A stretch of 64,000 nucleotides of DNA, taken from positions 7,841,973 to 7,905,972 of the forward strand of contig BSYO01000011.1 of assembly GCA_033239525.1 (NCBI GenBank), given 5' to 3'. The position numbers and the translations under genes are program-made. Numbering within the stretch: the first letter of the stretch is position 1; every line of letters starts with the position of its first letter. This document shows positions 22,490 to 34,699 of this stretch, one piece after another. The DNA comes from Nepenthes gracilis. Its lineage: Eukaryota > Streptophyta > Magnoliopsida > Caryophyllales > Nepenthaceae. The notes beneath the pieces were generated by a model. It was not told where the DNA came from, made no database searches, and worked only from the letters and a program-made list of their open reading frames with translations.

Positions 22490-23480
22490 TTGGCATTGGT
22501 TATCTGCATAATTTCTAGCTCCGATTTGTTGATGCTTGGAATTTCGAGAACTTTACGCATTTCTCATGCGAATTTTTATAGGTCCCTAGTCACTACAGCC
22601 CTTACTAGTTGGTCAGCTTTCACATTTTCTCCTTTTGGGATGTAGATCATTTCTACATTATCAAATGTTGAGATCAAACTTTCAATCTTAGAGAGCTATT
22701 GGGAAAGCTATGGGTTGCTAGCTTTAAAATTCCCTCGGAGCGGGTTAATAATCAGTTTTGAGTCACTGTAAATTATAAGATTTATGGCGAAACATTATTT
22801 GTCCAATTTAGGTCCAACAAGTAATACCTCGTACTCAGTGATATTATTTGTTGCTAGGAATATGAGGGTCATTGAATACTTTATTTCTGACTCGTCGGCT
22901 ATTTTTAGCACCACTCTAACTTCACAACCAACTTACACCGAAGAGCCGTTTACGTGCAAAGTCCATGCTGGAGTATTTTGATGACCATCGGCTTTAGTAA
23001 GGTCAAGAGTTTCTAGAGTTAGGGTCGTTGTTTCAATAATAAAGTCCACTAAGGCATGGCCTTTTAAGAACGACCTCGTTCGAAACCCCACGTCGAACTC
23101 TCACAACTCAATGGCCCACTTGGCCAATTGTCCTGACATATCTGGCTTTTGTAAAATTTTCTTCAATGATTGGTTAGTCAATATAATAATTTCATATGCC
23201 TGAAAATACAGTTGAAGTTTTCGGCTGGAATACACAAGTGCCAAAGCTATCTTCTCAGCACAAGAATATCGGGGTTTAAGGTTGGTCAAGATTTTGTTGA
23301 CATAGTACATAGACCGTTGCCCGTCAGATTGTTGTCAAATTAGGACCCAATTCAGAGCGATTTTAGACATAGTCAGATATAAATATAACTCCTCGCCTCT
23401 TGAGGAGAAGTGAATAGCGGCCGATTTGAGGATACACCTTGAGCTCTCAGAATGCAGCTTCACATTCGGTAGTCCACTAG
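22490..23480 (-). pseudogene. pol: E2 RNase H and second RNase H-like domain
   Basis: Minus strand. The first RNase H holds MYYVNKILTNLKPRYSCAEK, LALVYSSRKLQLYFQAYEII and LTNQSLKKILQKPDMSGQLA (23310-23101), with the same order and wording as E1 9300-9540. After a KGHALVDFI linker comes the second, archaeal-type-like domain: WTLHVNGSS, a GCEVRVVL block, ATNNITEYEVLLVG, a DSKLIINPL block and IYIPKGENVKADQL (about 22970-22600). Frame interrupted by several stops. Dual RNase H supports Tat assignment. Confidence 0.75.
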
Positions 23481-23484
23481 AAGC

Positions 23485-24880
23485 CAGTAGCCTTTGTTCC
23501 CCTCAGAGCCTTAAAAAAAGGCAAGTACTTCTCGACTGACTTAGCCAAGAAGCGGAAGAGTGCTACTAGCCTCCTAGTTAAATTTTAGATTTCTTTCACT
23601 ATCCGAGGCGAATTCATATCCAAGATTACCTTAATCTTTTCAGAATTTCCCTCTATTCCTCGATGTGAAATAATGAAGCCAAAAAATATTTTTGAGGTCA
23701 CTTTGAACGTACACTTAGTTGGATTAAGTTTCATCTAGTATGCTCAAAGGACACTAAACACGTCATCTAGATTGTGAATATGGTCATTGATTGCCTTACT
23801 TTTTATAAGTATGTCGTCTACATATACTTCTATATTTTGTTCGATCTATGCTTGGAATATTTTATTGAAGAGCCGTTGATGAGTTACACCGCATTCTTTA
23901 GGCTGAATGGTATAACTTTATAACAATATGTCTCTTGGTCGGTCATAAATGTTGTGCACTCCTTATCTTCCGAGCTCATCCGAATTTGGTTATAACCCGA
24001 GTACACATCTATGAAGCATAACAGTCCATTTTTTAATGTTGAAGCTACAAGAAAATCAATCCTCGGTAATGAAAAACTATCCTTCGGATAAGCTTTGTTG
24101 ACGTCAGTAAAATCAACACATATCCTCTACTTCCTATTACTTCTCTTCACTATGACCACATTTGATGATCAATTCGGGCATTGAACTTCTTTTATGAATC
24201 CAGCATCAAGCAATTTCTTTACCTCCTCATGAATGGCAATCAATTTTTCAACCGAGTAATTCCTTCACTTCTACTTGATTGGCTTATAACCAAATTCCTT
24301 CATCCGAATTTGGTTATAACCCGAGTACACATCTATGAAGCATAACAGTCCATTTTTGAATGTTGAATCTACAAGAAAATCAATCCTCAGTAATGAAAAA
24401 CTATCCTTCGGATAAGCTTTGTTGACGTCAATAAAATCAACACATATCCTCTACTTCCTATTACTTCTCTTCACTATGACCACATTTGATGATCAATTCG
24501 GGCATTGAACTTCTTTTATGAATCCAGCATCAAGCAATTTCTTTACCTCCTCATGAATGGCAATCAATTTTTCAACCGAGTAATTCCTTCACTTCTACTT
24601 GATTGGCTTATGATTGGAATTTAGGCCTAACTTATGAATCATTACTCTGATCAGTATCCCCGACATATTGCCAGGTGTCTAGGCAAAGATGTCGAAATTC
24701 TATCAAAGAAAATTGATAAGTTGACCTCGGAGGGGTTCAGATAGAGAACTTTAAATCTGTACGTACTTTTCTATATCATTGGAGTTCAAAGGGATTTGAT
24801 CGTTGACTCTCCAGATTGGACTTACAATAATGTGGTCTCATCACGTAAGTCAAGGTTCTTGATTAGTTCACTGGTGGGCA
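23485..24880 (-). pseudogene. pol: E2 reverse transcriptase with internal duplication
   Basis: Minus strand. Conserved text includes RICVDFTDVNKAYPKDSFSL, a CFIDVYSGYNQIRMSSED block (first catalytic Asp), FMTDRETYCYKVIPFSLKN, then decayed palm and thumb. The RT N-terminal half occurs twice because 310 bp are duplicated in tandem (23977-24286 and 24301-24610), so the CVDFTDVNKAYPKDSF motif is present in both copies. The region with the VDD catalytic pair (near 23815-23800) is eroded. Non-functional. Confidence 0.75.
23977..24610 (-). repeat. Tandem 310-bp duplication in E2 RT
   Basis: 23977-24286 and 24301-24610 are almost identical, offset by 324 bp with a 14-bp joining segment. Only a handful of substitutions are visible, for example GTCAGTAAA against GTCAATAAA and CCTCGGTAA against CCTCAGTAA. 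Divergence is far lower than between the E2 LTRs, so the duplication is later than the insertion. Confidence 0.9.
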
Positions 24881-24881
24881 T

Positions 24882-25384
24882 CTAAGGGATTTGGGACAAG
24901 TAACACTTCTGCCCCGTTACTTGATCACCTGGGACTTTACCAATGCCGAATAGAGTAAAAAACTTTATCTTCAGATACGGGATCGAAGTTACTACACCAA
25001 ATCTTGATAAATAGGGACATTTGAGGATAGCATTGTAGACTAATGGGAGGTCTACAATCAAGAAGGAAAGTATCTTGGTGGCGGCTTTTGGATAGGTGCC
25101 CAGCGTAATTTGGGGCCGGATGATACCCTGTATAGGTACTGATTCGTTATCTAATCCGTATAGGGATCCCTCTGAGATCTTTAATTGACTTCTTTTTAAT
25201 CCCAATTTAAAAAAAAAGTCTCGAAATAAAATAAATTATTCAAACTTCCATTATCAATAAATACTCGTTTTAATTGGATGTCTATGCCACCATTAAAGAC
25301 AAGTGCAATTACAACTAAGGGTTTAGAATGTGAAAAAATTAGATGTGTCAAGTTTTCATCACTAAAGCTAATGACATCATTCAT
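24882..25384 (-). pseudogene. pol: E2 aspartic protease
   Basis: Minus strand. Two open pieces, 25384-25196 and 25205-24882, overlap out of frame by a few bases. The first has VFIDNGSLNNLFYFETFF, with the active-site DNG; a FSDENLTHLIFSHSKPLVV block precedes it, the usual Tat pre-protease motif. The second has LYGLDNESVPIQGIIRP, LGTYPKA, FLIVDLPLVYNAIL and LSRFGVVTSIPYLKIKF. The sequence parallels E1 4992-5345 along its length. A run of A/T near 25200 is the likely site of the shift. Confidence 0.78.
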
Positions 25385-25539
25385 ATATTGGTTTTTTATA
25401 GCCGACGGCCATTCTCAAGCTCTCTGGAATATTATCCCGAGTTGGACATGTGGTGATCATATTCACGACCTTAGCTACTACTCGATTCCTTGGCTTCTCG
25501 GTCTTATCTCATTTTGCTCCACTAGAAGCCTGTTTGGGT

Positions 25540-26888
25540 CTTTACAGAAAATGATTGAGGTGTCCATTCCAGATTAGCTTTTTAATTTTCTTTTGTAGTG
25601 TCCTGCAATCTTCAGTGTTGTGGCCCTCGCACCAATGGTAGCAACGATATTTTGACTGGTCACCTCCATAGAAATTCTTTAATGCCTTCGGCCATTTGAA
25701 GAATCTTTTATCTCGAATTTCCATTAGGATATTGGTGGGAGAGTCATTTAGGAAGTCAGGTCTAGGTGTCTGAACTCCCTTCTTGGTGCTAGCTTGGACT
25801 TTTGCTGTTTCTTTAATCCATGGGGACCTACATTGTCCCTGTTCTTACTCTTTTTCTCCATCTTCTCTTGGTGGAGCTAGTCCCTTTGTTTTGGCCGTTT
25901 CGCTTTATTGGCCTCCTTGGATGCTATATAGTCTCGAGCAATGGCCTCGACCTCTCTGAATGTTTGTTGGTCCTCGTGGGTGAGATGCTTGAAGAAGGTA
26001 CCAGGCTCCAACGTGGATATGAAAGCACTAAGCTTTACCTTATTAGTGAGCTTTGGTATCTTCTTGGCCTCGGTTGTGAGCCTGGCTAGGAATTTTTTCA
26101 AACTTTCATTTGGCCCCTGCTTAACCTGGGCCTGATGATATGATTATTTTTTCTCCTTTCTGTTGGAGGCGAATTGGGATAGGAAGCTATTGGTTAGATC
26201 TTAGAAAGTCTTGATAGAGTTCTGTTGAAGTCGATTGAACCATGCTCGAGCGTCCCCTTTAAGAGTCAGAGGGAAGCGAAGACACGTTGCTGCCTCATCT
26301 AAGCCTTGAAAGCTTAGAAGAGTATATAAATGGTCTAGATGGTCCATAGGGTTAGTATTTCTATCATATGGATCCAGAGCTAACATCTTGAACTTATGAG
26401 GGAGTAAATGCATCTGAATCTTCATTGTAAATAGAGATTTTCACAAATCAACAGCTCTTCCTCCAGTGTCTTCTCCAAAAATATGCTGCCAAATACTTTC
26501 AACTTTCTCTTCCATTTGAGGAGGAGCCGCCATCCTCTTTTTATTGAGAAAATTTCTCAATTTGGCGGGGTTCTGTACAGATTGAGAAATTGGCTAGCTC
26601 GCAACCCTTTGAGGACATTCATTATAATCTCAGGGCTATCCTCTCGAACTCTAAAGCTTAGGCGATCTTCAAGTCATGATGGGACTTTATTGCTTGAGGT
26701 TGTTTGAGTCTTGAGGTCATCTTGTCGGCAAATCTTTTTAGAAGGGTATTTCGCTCCCTATTCCTTCTTTTGGACATTGTAGTTTGGGAGGCCGAGGACG
26801 AAGCCCCCCTCGGCTGCTTATCCAGCCATGTGCAAATGGTCTGGAAGGCCCTCGAGATGTCATCCATCTTTATTGTTAGCGCACGCAC
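25540..26888 (-). pseudogene. gag: E2 gag
   Basis: Minus strand, split into frames. 26888-26658 gives the N-terminal MRALTIKMDDISRAFQTICT region. 26425-26201 is the retrotransposon-gag core: KFKMLALDPYDRNTNPMDHL, then LRFPLTLKGDARAWFNRLQ. 26101-25877 continues it: ESLKKFLARLT, KLSAFISTLEPGTFF and FREVEAIARDYIA. 25724-25542 carries the zinc-knuckle-like CYHWCEGHNTEDCRTLQKK, equivalent to the E1 C-terminus. Stops separate the pieces. Best-preserved Gag core of the two Tat elements. Confidence 0.82.
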
Positions 26889-27031
26889 ATATGGGTCAGG
26901 TTGGTCATCTATTTGATTGCCTGCAGGAGGGCAGTTGCCCCATGAAGTAGCTTCTCTGATTGGTGTGCTAACTTATATTCTAGTGTTCACCATATTATTA
27001 TTCGGATTGTGGTTATCAAACTTTTAGTCAT

Positions 27032-27051
27032 GTTCTCATAGACGGTGCCAG
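27032..27051 (-). other. E2 primer-binding site
   Basis: Minus strand TGGCACCGTCTATGAGAAC directly after the 5' LTR. Same form as the E1 site. Confidence 0.65.
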
Positions 27052-27633
27052 TGATGCGTCTAAGGATGCTGATTGTTGTATGGACAAGGAGATTTGAATT
27101 TTATCCATCGAGCGTCAAACGTGCTCGGTCTCCGTACGTCTCTAATCTAAATCTTGTGCAATCATAAAACAAAATTAAAAGATTGGCGGAACTCCTTTCC
27201 TAATATATTTTTCGACACTCAAGTCAGTATCTTTTTTAAATAAGAGAAAAGATAAAGAATGTAAAATAAGTATGTTTTTGTTTGAGAGTTTGCACTCTTA
27301 TAAAGGCGTCTTAGTTAAAGAGAGAGAGTGCGCTCTTGCCGTCTTAAGATTGTACTTTTCACTGTTTGAGAAAATATTAAATGATTGGTCCCTTTTCCTA
27401 CCAGAGAGGATGAGTTTTTATGGAAATTGAACGACGGTTGATTCCTCTTGTTAGTTGTTTGAAAAACTGTCAGATGGATAAGTTTTACCCAGATGGTGGT
27501 TTTAACCAATGCCCAAGATCATTACGAGATGAAAGTAAGAAACTGCCCTGGCTGTTAAATTGGTTTCGGCTTGATCACAAAATTGAACTGCTTAAGACCG
27601 TTGGCCACACTCGCTAAAACAAGCCACATAGAT
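27052..27633 (-). repeat. E2 5' LTR, truncated at its outer end
   Basis: Plus-strand left edge TGATGCGTC at 27052. Homology with 17472-18135 runs to about 27633 and then stops abruptly; the last 95 bp or so, including the CATCA edge, are missing. So no target-site duplication can be identified for E2. Confidence 0.82.
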
Positions 27634-28839
27634 ATTAACAAAAAATGGGTAATCCTCAAATAATTCATATTTTCTAAAAGAAAATAAAAAAAAGGGGTTC
27701 AAAAATAAAGAAGTAAAAAAATAAGGTAGGTGCCGACTCAATGGAACCTCGAAAAATTTTATTGGATCAGTCATTTACAATAATGCAACCAATAAAATTA
27801 TTAAGATTTTTGAATGATTTCTTTTCTATGAATTATGGTAACTAGAACGGAATTTTTGGGTTGAAAAAAATTAGATATCTGCTTTGAAAGTTGGATAGTT
27901 CATTGTTTACTCAAACCCTATAAATACATAATATCTTCTAGAGGGAGAACATGATGTTTGAGCTCCCTACTATCCCTCGGTTATCATAGTGTGTTGAGAC
28001 ACTACACATTATGAAAGTGAGCTAGCATGCTATGAATGATGAGTTCTTGGAATGTCGTAAGGACGATTGAGAGTTTCAAAAAGTTGGGTGTAGAATAGAC
28101 ACTATTTAGTAAGAGCCGAAGGATTCCACAGTGTGAATGGTACCTAGGATGGAGGTTTAGACCCTCGATTGCGTTCATGATGTGATTTTGCATGTTATAA
28201 TTGAAGGATGAATTTTAGAGGTGAGAGTCTATCTAAAAGTCTCAAGGTGAGTAGAATGCTACTAACATGACAAACACCAAATGAGGTGACAATATATTAC
28301 TTGAGATTCAGTTTACGGTTGCTAGGCATGTTACTTTTTGAGATATGAGGGTAGTTGCATTCAAGAATGCTTGAGTGACTAAGATACATTATAAGACGTA
28401 TTGATTTCACGAATGTTGAGACCACTATTGGATATAAGGCTTGAGTGTCCAAGTGTTAGGTATAATGTATCAAGTACATGAGTGGCATATATTGACAAAT
28501 TTGTGAGTTCTCAATGATAGGCATGTGTATAAATGCTTTATGTGATAAGATGCTTTATAATCACTCTATGTATGAGCAAGGGTCGATGCAGCATGAGGAC
28601 CTATTAGCTCACTTAGTAGATTGAATGAGATAATAGAGAGAGAGAGGAGAATTTTGGTGAAGACATAATAGGTAGGGATATTTATATATTTTTAAGAAAA
28701 GAACATTTTGGTAATTATAACTATATATATTTTTAAGAAGGATAGGAAATCAATGATCGAATGACCATTACTCATGGCAAGGATCACGGATCTCTATCAA
28801 ATGTCAGCCCAAAGGTGGCATGGTTTATTCATTACTTCC
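27634..28839. other. AT-rich spacer, no gene seen
   Basis: No convincing coding region. A TATA-like CTATAAATACATAATAT at about 27918-27934 is followed by a purine-rich leader, which could be the promoter of a lost LTR. The minus ORF at 28002-28193 has no family features. Confidence 0.45.
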
Positions 28840-28930
28840 ATTCATGTGAAAAGGATCAAATGTTTTTTTAGTCAATTAAAGGTAGAGCACTTAAGCCATT
28901 TGATTTCTCAAGATGGAGTAGCAATTGATA
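28840..28930 (+). pseudogene. pol: E5 pol fragment, left part
   Basis: Reads as a chromovirus-type RT C-terminus: KRIKCFFSQLKVEHLSHLIS, then QDGVAID, which corresponds to the K-KC-F---VEFLGH-IS--G---D block. A pol of this kind resumes at about 60784 with DPTKYEA-like and GLLGLTSYYR text on the same strand. So E4 was inserted within this older pol gene. About 77 bp of unassigned sequence lie between this fragment and the E4 LTR. Confidence 0.6.
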
Positions 28931-29383
28931 AATAGCATTGTACATCTAGGATAGCCCTAAGAATATATAATCTTAAGCGGATACTTGACATGTCTCTCAT
29001 CTACGGTGCAAGTTTTTATTTATAATTTTGATCATGAGTAATTAGATTAAGATAAGTTTGAGGTCAAATGAAGAATTGGGTCAAAGTTAATTTTTTGACC
29101 GAATCACAGGGGTTGAGTGATAGTTAATTGGCGCTCGACAAACGTACATACGTATTTTAGATAGAAGGTTTGCCCTTGAAGGATACCTGATTGGCTCTTG
29201 AACGTACTTTTGACAGATTACCTATGCATGATTCACTCCCAGAAAATGCTCGTGTAGGGCCTTGGCAAAGTGCTAATACCAAATAAACTCTAGAGGGACA
29301 CTTGTGCGCTGTTCAGGCATGATAGGCGCACAAACACAATTACATTTGATCCATGCTTGACCAACGCATGATGGCATAGCTGA

Positions 29384-29394
29384 CTATAAAAACA
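29384..29394 (+). promoter_or_regulatory. TATA box of E4 LTR
   Basis: CTATAAAAACA, about 380 bp into the LTR; identical site in the 3' LTR at 53684-53694. Confidence 0.65.
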
Positions 29395-31037
29395 TCTTTT
29401 TTAGCCAATTTCGGGTCATTTTCAGCTAGGCCTTGGGTCAGGAGAGAGGTAAGGTAAAAAAGAAGTAAGAAAAGTGGAGAAATAAGTAGGAGAAGTAAAA
29501 ATCCAAGTTGCAAATAAGTAGTTTTTGGGAGAAAACCAATTAATTCAAGTGCACCTAAGCCATTTTTCTTTTGTTGCTAATTTTTCTTTACTTCGTTGAA
29601 TATTTCTTATTTTAAATACTTATACATATTATATTTTCATAACTAAAAATTTTATAATTTGCATGCATGTGATCCTACTCGCGTTCCATGAAACTTTCAT
29701 AAAATTTATACCCTTATTCCATATATATTATACTTCTTAATTGATTTTCTACAATATTGATCATGTATGTCTTTAAATTTTGTTACAATACCCATGGGTG
29801 TTATAATTTTGTATGTAAAATGTTGATATTTCACATACATGAGTTCACATCCCCATTCTCTGTAAAATTTATGAAATTGTACTTTTAATATATAGATATT
29901 ATGTTTTTCAACTTGTTTCTAAACTAATACTCAAGCATGTTCTGAATTATTGTTTAAATACTTTTATATGCATTAATTTTCATATATAATGTTCCAATAT
30001 ATTATAAATTCTTAAATATATATTTTGCATGTCTTGAATTTGTTATAAGTTGTCCTTATTGGTTTGACAATTGAAAGGAAAAGTAGAAATCAGAGAATTT
30101 TTTTATTTTCTCTACAAGTCTTGTCATAAACAATTCACATGCTTGAAAATTTCATAATATAGTCTTTGTATGTTTAAATTTATAAATTTAAATTTCTATA
30201 GAATTTTTATACACTACATGACAAGTATTTTAAAAAATTATGAAAAAAATTCAACAATTTGTCAAAGGATTAAGAATATTTTTTTCAATATAAGATAATA
30301 TAAAAAATTATCCATATTTGTGTAGAGCTTCCATTTGTTTAGTTGTGGACCATTGTAGAAATTAGCAGTGATATATTATGGCATGTCTTAGTATATTATA
30401 ATGATAATCGGGGTTCAAACCTATCATTTATGGGATAAAAGTGGCATTCAACCCATCTACAGGATTATATGTATGATGATCTACCTACTGTCCTGGATAA
30501 AAGTGTAAAATTTTGGTTGTGTAAAAATAAATATAACCTGAGTTTTAATTATTTGCTCATTTATCGGTAAAACCTTACTGGTCCTTGGTTTATAAGACTA
30601 GCATGGTTGAGCATGATTTGCATAGTTTGTTTCGGTTTAAGAACTGAAAATGTGAATTCAAAAGTTGTGACTATTTGTTACGGAAACTCATGATCTTATT
30701 TATGAAATTTGGATTATTGTTCTTACATCATGATTTAAGAAAAAATATATGTTGATTATACAAACTATATACTTTGTTGAATATTTCGCTCACTCTAACT
30801 TATATACTTTGCTGAATATTTGGCTCACTCTTACTTTTTTTTTTGCTAATCCCTCTAAATTAATGGGCTCAAATACTTAGAAGTACGGATTATGACTGAG
30901 GAGTAGGTTCGAGGAAATTAGACTAGGAATGAGAAGAAATTGGACGTTATATTTTGTTTTGAAACAGTAGTCGTAGGATGATTTATCTTCATCTCAATTG
31001 ACTATTTTTTGTAACAATTTAGTTATTGCGTTGTTCT

Positions 31038-33350
31038 TGTGACGGACCATATTCTTTCTAATTAGAATTCGTTAGAATTCTGATTGTAAAATGATTATCA
31101 AATTGATATAAACATGTACAAAATCCCTATATAATATAAAATATAGCCACAACATCACAATATAGGATTCAAAAGTCACAACAAAACACATGGCACTGAC
31201 ATCATAATTTAAATTATGACATCAGCTCAGACAAGATGCCACTAAATGCCTAAATAAATCATAAAAATCTATAGAAGTATCTACATCTACCAAATAAAGC
31301 AGAAGCTAGACTACATGTACATCATCATCATCATCAACATACATATATATCGATATATAAATCATCTCAATGAACCAAATACTACATGAGAAAGGGGTAA
31401 AACTACAAAACTAAATCGACAAAGCTCTTCCTCCAAGAATCACAGCCTAGCTAACTCCTAAGCCCTACTGTGCTACACCAGGTAGAAGCTCGTGCTTATC
31501 TGAAGGAATGAAAATAGTAATTGTGAGCCAAATATTCAACAAGTACAATATAATCAATGACAATATACAATATATTCAAAATAAAATAGAGAAGGGAATA
31601 GGAGCAATACGTATAGATGCATATATATGAAATATGAGTAAATGCGCTTTCTGAAATACATTATCTTTTTTGTTTTACTTATTCTTTATTTGGTTTCTAA
31701 AACATAGAGAGATTTTATTATCTTTGTGGATTAGGGCCAGTAGACCTTACCAGCTAATGGTGTGATAGAATGAGGAAAAAAATGTGTGTACTTCCACACA
31801 TTTTAGGGTGCAACCCACACAATTTAACACCTCGTGGTGACCGGTATATATTTAATCTAATATACGGGTTCATGTTACATATGCCACCATGTCTCCTGTG
31901 GCCCAGAGGCAGTTTTCATACTTTCACAATAATATTTTAAGGCATGTCAAGGAATATTACCCATAACAATATATGGTTAAAATAATCATTGAGTTTTCAC
32001 TATAATATCCATGACATACTAGGGAATACTATCATTTGAAATATAAATTCGTGATCCAGTTTTTACAATCTCTTATTCTTTAAAGGAAAGTCTACCAAAT
32101 TTCTTTCATAAAGTTCTCACTCTGAGAGAACGAATCATAAGCATATCAAATTGTGGCATCCCCTTTGTATACTTACATAATTTTTATATTTCTTATGGGT
32201 TTAGGTCTTCACATGACTTAAATTTTATACATGACTATCATAAAGTATGAAAAAAATAAAAATTCTTACCATCGTGAACCAAATATAACTTTAGAGCTTT
32301 CAAACAATAATACCTTCATAGATGCATGCAACATAATTTTTAGAGCATATATAAGTTAATATATTTAATTTACATGCGGTTAAATATCACTATTTACGCC
32401 CGATAATATTTCAAAATATATAAAATTAACATATATAAAATATAAGCACATAAATACCAAATATATGGAGCATCTGCGTCCATAAAATTAGGGTTATAAA
32501 TTTCTAAAGCTCAATCATGTATAAATTACAAAGAATTTGGATAAAATCCAAAGGGGGTGTGGGTTAGGGTCTCAATGGGCATAATTTTGCATAAAACTAT
32601 CAAATCAGACACCCAATTATTAAATTAACAAGTTTGAGGGATGGGTAATCATATTCTAGAGTCAATTTATGCACGAGTCCCAAAAATAGGTGAATAAAAG
32701 CATCCGAACGTGCATTAGGGTTTCACATGCAAAATAACAAACAAAACTAAAAAATCGGACATGAAATTTACATCTGTGCATACTCAAGTCATGGATAATA
32801 TGAAAATAAAAATATGGATGGGTATCGGGATAAAAATACCCAAGGGGACCGGATGAACAGTACGAAGAGAGAAAGAAAAGGGTGTGAGTGCGCTTACTTC
32901 AACCAAATCTATAACTTTTTTAACTAACTCCAAGCCGGATTTGAACCCAAGAGCCTCGATTTCTCCCTTCACTCTCTTCTCCTTTGCTCTCTCACTCTCT
33001 TTTCTCTGTCATGACTGTTTCCAAATGACGAGTGAAAACTCGAACCCGTCTTTATACGCGGGTTGGCACTCGAATGCCAAAGCACCGGAAGAGCCGTGTT
33101 TGAGTGCTCATCGATCGAGCCTTGAGCGCGTGGTTCTAGTAACCCGTGCCTCGGGCACGCTCGAGCATGCCTCAGGTGCGGTGGTTCTGCCTCGACGCGA
33201 CCTTGGCACGCCTCAGGCTCCACTCGGGCACTAGCCTCCCGATTCCTTGTTTGGCTTCCGATACTAGCTTTTCACATACATTTAAGTATAATCTTGATTA
33301 TATTAATTTAATTTTCTATAATAATGATATTTAAAAATCAGTACATAACA
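31038..33350 (-). mobile_element. Solo LTR, minus strand, inside E4 5' LTR
   Basis: 2313 bp flanked by the perfect 5-bp duplication GTTCT (31033-31037 and 33351-33355). Minus-strand edges are TGTTATGTACTG and GGTCCGTCACA, similar to the E6 LTR (TGTAATGTACC...GCCGTCACA). The uninterrupted copy at 60415-60435 shows the empty-site context. It contains a TATA box (minus) at 33046-33058 and no gag or pol, so it is a solo LTR. Confidence 0.85.
33046..33058 (-). promoter_or_regulatory. TATA box of minus-strand solo LTR
   Basis: Minus strand CGTATAAAGACGG, about 300 bp from the LTR start. The GC-rich 33070-33240 lies upstream of it and holds repeated CTCGAGCATGCCTCAGG-type words. Confidence 0.5.
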
Positions 33351-33708
33351 GTTCTTATGAGTATTGCAATTAGATTTTGATTTTCTTACATGGTTGTTCG
33401 ATTACTCTGACTTTGTATGGACATATCTTCTTATGCATGTATTGATGTCATTTGTAGTTAGTATACAGAGCCACTTTCAGGAGTGATAATTTTAGATCTT
33501 GTATTTTGGCTAATTATTATATTTTAGGTCAGATGATGTTATTGACTTATAGTTCACATCTAAGGTTGATTTGGGATTTTAGGATTTAAGACAACTTTAT
33601 TTTGAGACTTAAGTTTAAAAATGGATCAACCTATTAATATGAGTAATTAAGATAAGATAGATTAATTCCGTTAATAGTTCGGATTCAGTAAGGGGAGGTG
33701 AGAAGAAG

Positions 33709-33726
33709 TGGTATCCAAGAGGTTGT
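33709..33726 (+). other. E4 primer-binding site
   Basis: TGGTATCCAAGAGGTTG-like sequence a few bases after the LTR, a decayed form of the tRNA-iMet site TGGTATCAGAGC found intact in E6. Confidence 0.5.
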
Positions 33727-33749
33727 ATGGGTTGTGATATGATTAAGAA

Positions 33750-34650
33750 ATGTCATCTAGACAAGTTGGATTTAGGCCAAGCTCTTGCCCTGAGTACGGA
33801 GAGGAATACTTGGCAATTATGATGAGGATGGCTGACGTAATGGAGTCCATTCCCCAAGGGTCTCGAAACATAGAGCTGATGATGGCAAATCCAGTGGCAA
33901 TTGTATATGATCAGTTTACTAGTGAGAGGGTCTTAGAATTTATGGGTGATCCAAATCTATCAAAGCTGAAATTTGGATTTGATGAATTGATAAGGTCTTT
34001 GAAGTTATTCGCTGTCTAGAGGAAGGTAAGGTTGTTTTTGCCTCTTACAAGTTAGAAGGAGAAACAAACCATTGGTGGTCAATAAAGAAACGAATTATGG
34101 GATTAGAAAATGAGTAGATTTCTTAGGAGATATTTGTAGATGTTTTCATGGTGAAGTATTTTTCAACAAGCTTGAGGGAGCCAAAAGAAAATGAATTTGC
34201 CTATTTGTAGCGAAGAAATCAGATTGTTTTGAAATATGATGCTAAATTTACCGAGTTATCTTGCTATACTCTTCACATTGTTCATAATGAGGCAAGGCGA
34301 GCCAGGAGGTTTTTACAAAGCTTAAATGATACAATTCGAAAGCAGCCCGTAACCTTGAAGTTGAAAACTTATGGAGAGGTGCTTGATCGAGCCCTCTTAT
34401 TTGAACAAGAGCTTGAAAGAGAAATTTTTTTAGAAGTCAACCAACTGAGGAGGCTAGAGTTCAGGAACAAAAACATTTCACAAAAGATCCAAATTGGTGG
34501 TGAAGGGAAAGAAGCGAACGAAAATCCAATGTACACTAAGCCCTCAACAAGCTCTCATTGTGGAAAATCTCATAGAGAAAGACCGTGTTATAAACTATTG
34601 GGAGCATGCATCAATTGTAACCAATCCAGCCATATCATTAAAGATTGCTG
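33750..34650 (+). pseudogene. gag: E4 gag
   Basis: ATG 33750 (MSSRQVGFRPSSCPEYGEEY). A stop at 34017-34019 is followed by further stops; the downstream part 34229-34651 is open: KYDAKFTELSCYTLHIV, AKRARRFLQSL-like and EVLDRALLFEQELER, the Tekay Gag pattern seen in E6 at 40435-40620. The zinc knuckle CINCNQSSHIIKDC (C-x2-C-x4-H-x4-C) is near 34605-34650. The last stop is at 34649. Disabled by stops. Confidence 0.75.
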
Positions 34651-34699
34651 ACATCCATTCAGGCAAACGATGAGGAAGCCAAGTGTTTCGAGAAGAGCT

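Larger units (their letters stand above)
17472..27633 (-). mobile_element. E2: Tat-lineage Ty3/gypsy LTR retrotransposon, minus strand, decayed
   Basis: LTRs at 17472-18135 (3' LTR) and 27052-27633 (5' LTR, truncated) share the block ATCGAGCGTCAA, then GTCTCCGTA-GTCTCTAATCT. On the minus strand the order is 5' LTR, primer site, gag, protease, RT, RNase H, second RNase H, integrase, extra ORF in opposite sense (plus), polypurine tract, 3' LTR. This is the E1 layout, mirrored. Proteins are clearly related to E1 but LTRs are not, so it is a different Tat family. No target duplication can be read because the outer end of the right LTR is missing. Many stops. Confidence 0.88.
29007..33703 (+). repeat. 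E4 5' LTR (split by a solo LTR)
   Basis: 29007-31037 plus 33356-33703. It matches 53270-54368 and 59493-60765, including a TATA region, the TTTGACAATTGAAAGG block at 30062-30077 and the end GGTTAATTTGGGATTTT-like region. The start is TGCAAG against TGTAAG in the 3' copy; the end TGAGA against TGACA. Confidence 0.82.
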
